DNA of 64,000 bases from Flavobacterium cupriresistens (GTDB lineage: Bacteria > Bacteroidota > Bacteroidia > Flavobacteriales > Flavobacteriaceae), in assembly GCF_020911925.1 (NCBI RefSeq), contig NZ_CP087134.1, positions 4,216,001 through 4,280,000 on the forward strand. Direction: 5' to 3'. The position numbers and the translations under genes are program-made. The notes beneath the pieces were generated by a model. The model searched no databases. It saw only the letters and a list, made by a program, of their open reading frames with translations, and had not been told where the DNA came from. How positions within the stretch are numbered: position 1 is the first letter of the stretch; each line of letters starts with the position of its first letter. Below are positions 61,896 to 64,000 of the stretch, in pieces.

Positions 61896-64000
61896 TTATT
61901 TATTAAGGTATAAATAACCTGCTTTCTGATGTGCATTAGAATCGTTGTCTTTATATTTTAGAATATAATAATACGTTCCTGTCGGCAATCCACCAGATTC
62001 TTTAACAGTTACACGTCCTTCAGAGATTCCTCTAAAAGCACGTTCTTCATTGTTATACTGATCGCGCTCGAAAACCAAAACTCCCCAACGGTTGTAAATT
62101 TCAACTCTGTTATCAGGATAACATTCTAAACCTTGAATATAAAAACGTTCATTCTTACTATCTCCATTGGCCGAAACCGCATTGAATATTTCAATAACAC
62201 AGCCTTCAATTTCTAAAATTGTTGCCTTATCTCCCGCGTTAGTGCTATCATCTGATTTGTCGTCAACGCTAACACCAATTGGACTTGTTCCGGATACTGT
62301 TGCCTGATTGCTTATACGCTTTGAATTAATATCCGATTGCGTGATTACATAAGAACCTTTGTAGGCTGTATCATTGACTTCATCCGGTTGTAAAGATATT
62401 GGCGTCCCTGTCATTAAAATATTTGGCAAAGGATCTGAAACCGTAACATTTGTCAACGCTGTATTTCCAGTATTGGTAATTTTAAAATAATACGTGATCG
62501 TTTCTCCTGCGTTGGCATACCCATTTCCATTTTCATCATTAAATACTGCTGTTTTAATGATTGCAATTGCGGGTACTTCAACAAAAATAGTAGCCTTGGC
62601 TGTTACACAATTAGAGCTATTTCCATCTTCACAAATTTGATAGATTAACGTATAGTAACCTCCTGCTATATTTGGAGATACATCTACGGTACCATCATCA
62701 TTTAATGTAATTCCTGTTGGAACGGTCAATCCTTTTAAAATAACCTGTGAAGGGTTAATTGTAATTCCGTTAAATTTATCGTTGTGTAAAACATTTACAA
62801 CCTGCAATGAACCATTGATTCCGTCGGCAGTAAGATTAAGATCGTCATTGGCCACAATAACTAATCCCGGTTTTGCTTTACATCCCGATATTTCTGTTGG
62901 ATAATTTACATCTACAGACTGCGTATGGTTTAATGAAAACACCATCGTCACAGCTGGTTTTGTTAATTCAAAACCATCATTGCCTTCCGCCCATTGTCCA
63001 TTTGTATAAACCCATCCCGGCCAGTCTACACCTTTTCCGTTAGAATCAACAATTGCACCCGGCCATAAAACATTTCCGCTAAGAGGTAAATTATTTTGTA
63101 CCGCTACTACATTACCTGCGCTATCTACCCAATTAATTGTCAACAAATCTGTTGGGGTAAAATTATCGGCTGATACATTGTATGTAACATAAGGCATATT
63201 ATTAGAGCAATAACTACTGGCTCTTATGGTCATTGCAGGTGCAACTACCTTTATAGTAACAGTCGCGCTACTACAATTTACTTGACTTATACTTTCACAA
63301 ATTTGATAGGTCAAGTTATAATCTCCCGCTGGTGTATTAGGTGCTATAGTTACTGTTCCGTCAGGGTGTAATGTTAATCCTGGTGGTACTGGTCCTACCG
63401 GAGTCAATTTTACTTCTCCAGGATTATTTCCAACCACTACAGGACCACCATTGAATGTGTCATTAGTCAAAACATTTACAACCGTCACCTTCTGATTAAT
63501 TCCAACTATTGGTCCAACTGAATCCGGATTTGCAGTAATCTGATTTTTAGCAACTATCAGCGTAATTGTTGCAGCACTTTGATCAATAGCGCCATTGTCA
63601 TCTGTTACTGTAAAAGTAAACGTATCGTCGCCGTAGAATGCACCGCTTGGATCATATGTTAACAAAACAGCCTCAGCAGGCGTTAAAACTTGATTTACCG
63701 TAACGGATTTTCCAGACAATGCCAAAGTTCCATTTAATGGTAAACTTAAAATAGTATAACTAATTATTGTACCATCATCATCTTTACCTGTTAAGGCCTT
63801 AATAGTTGTTGCTCCTGCAATTGATGGGATAACACTATTCGTATTATCATCAAAGGCAACCGGTGTATTATTTACAGCTGTTACGCTAATGTTGATTTGA
63901 GCAACATTAGAAACGGTTCCAGAATTATCGTTTACCGTATAATTTACTGGAGTTGCGGTTCCGTTATAGTTCGCAACTGGAGTAAAAGTTACCACTCCTA
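61896..64000 (-). CDS. Large T9SS type-B adhesin, C-terminal part
   Basis: The frame is open at the right edge, so only about the last 700 residues are seen. They contain cadherin/Ig-like repeats (TVNDNSGTVSNVAQINISVTAV; DDTFTFTVTDDNGAIDQSA), two copies of a module with VVNVLTNDTFNGG / VVNVLHNDKFNG, and a DUF11-type module (IIKTAVFNDENGNGYANAGE...TNTGNTALTNVTVSDPLP). The C-terminus (about the last 103 residues) is a type B T9SS sorting / gliding-motility C-terminal domain (FNAVSANGDSKNERFYIQGL, VEIYNRWGVLVFER, GLPTGTYYYILKYK). It should be exported by T9SS and displayed with help from the SprF-like protein encoded just downstream. Confidence 0.9.
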   Translation of the reverse strand, partial: GVVTFTPVANYNGTATPVNYTVNDNSGTVSNVAQINISVTAVNNTPVAFDDNTNSVIPSIAGATTIKALTGKDDDGTIISYTILSLPLNGTLALSGKSVTVNQVLTPAEAVLLTYDPSGAFYGDDTFTFTVTDDNGAIDQSAATITLIVAKNQITANPDSVGPIVGINQKVTVVNVLTNDTFNGGPVVVGNNPGEVKLTPVGPVPPGLTLHPDGTVTIAPNTPAGDYNLTYQICESISQVNCSSATVTIKVVAPAMTIRASSYCSNNMPYVTYNVSADNFTPTDLLTINWVDSAGNVVAVQNNLPLSGNVLWPGAIVDSNGKGVDWPGWVYTNGQWAEGNDGFELTKPAVTMVFSLNHTQSVDVNYPTEISGCKAKPGLVIVANDDLNLTADGINGSLQVVNVLHNDKFNGITINPSQVILKGLTVPTGITLNDDGTVDVSPNIAGGYYTLIYQICEDGNSSNCVTAKATIFVEVPAIAIIKTAVFNDENGNGYANAGETITYYFKITNTGNTALTNVTVSDPLPNILMTGTPISLQPDEVNDTAYKGSYVITQSDINSKRISNQATVSGTSPIGVSVDDKSDDSTNAGDKATILEIEGCVIEIFNAVSANGDSKNERFYIQGLECYPDNRVEIYNRWGVLVFERDQYNNEERAFRGISEGRVTVKESGGLPTGTYYYILKYKDNDSNAHQKAGYLYLNK

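Overview
The window looks like a chromosome segment of a Flavobacterium-like member of the Bacteroidota. The evidence is AT-rich DNA, TAnnTTTG-type promoter boxes, almost no Shine-Dalgarno sequences, type IX secretion (T9SS) sorting domains, a SprF/PorP protein, a SusC/SusD pair, a two-domain GH18 chitinase of the ChiA type, and many TonB-dependent receptor and lipoprotein genes. I saw no rRNA, tRNA, CRISPR array, complete insertion sequence or phage module.

Layout. 1-9.9 kb is mixed housekeeping: a truncated S8 protease, a TrmH-type RNA methyltransferase, a frameshifted phosphoesterase, a YheT-type hydrolase, a SAM methyltransferase and several DUF proteins. 10.5-15.3 kb holds an NRPS relic and a two-component locus (TPR histidine kinase, small lipoprotein, response regulator, NTF2-like protein). 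15.8-25.9 kb, all on the minus strand, is an ECF sigma / FecR / STN-TonB receptor system followed by a surface beta-helix lipoprotein, a T9SS-secreted protein, a lipoprotein and an S41 protease. 26.3-30.0 kb is the oxidative pentose phosphate operon gnd-zwf-pgl. 30.5-37.2 kb holds chiA, an AraC regulator and an exported amidohydrolase. 37.2-38.9 kb is a non-coding tandem array of palindromes. 57.9-64 kb holds a membrane protein and, on the minus strand, a large T9SS type-B adhesin (cut by the window edge), SprF/PorP and an OmpA-family protein.

The most interesting region is 38.9-57.6 kb. A divergent Lrp-type regulator faces eight plus-strand genes that together read as a pathway for glycosylated hydroxylysine, the collagen-specific Glc-alpha1,2-Gal-beta-O-Hyl unit. 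SusC/SusD would take up the glycoside. A periplasmic GH63 would remove glucose and a periplasmic GH42 would remove galactose. A fused APH-type kinase / class III PLP phospholyase resembles human hydroxylysine kinase joined to 5-phosphohydroxylysine phospholyase and would yield 2-aminoadipate semialdehyde. An ALDH7 (antiquitin-type) dehydrogenase would make 2-aminoadipate. After a transamination not encoded here, a DUF1338/HglS enzyme would convert 2-oxoadipate to D-2-hydroxyglutarate, and a YdiJ-type FAD/Fe-S dehydrogenase would give 2-oxoglutarate. The enzyme families are read from sequence; their assembly into one collagen-glycoside/hydroxylysine utilisation locus is inference.

Most large gaps contain inverted or tandem repeats of a few recurring families (cacgaattcgtg-like, aaatctgcgtg-like, tcgcaaagtcgc-like, tagccaaaa/ccgttggtt-like). 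They carry no recognisable genes.
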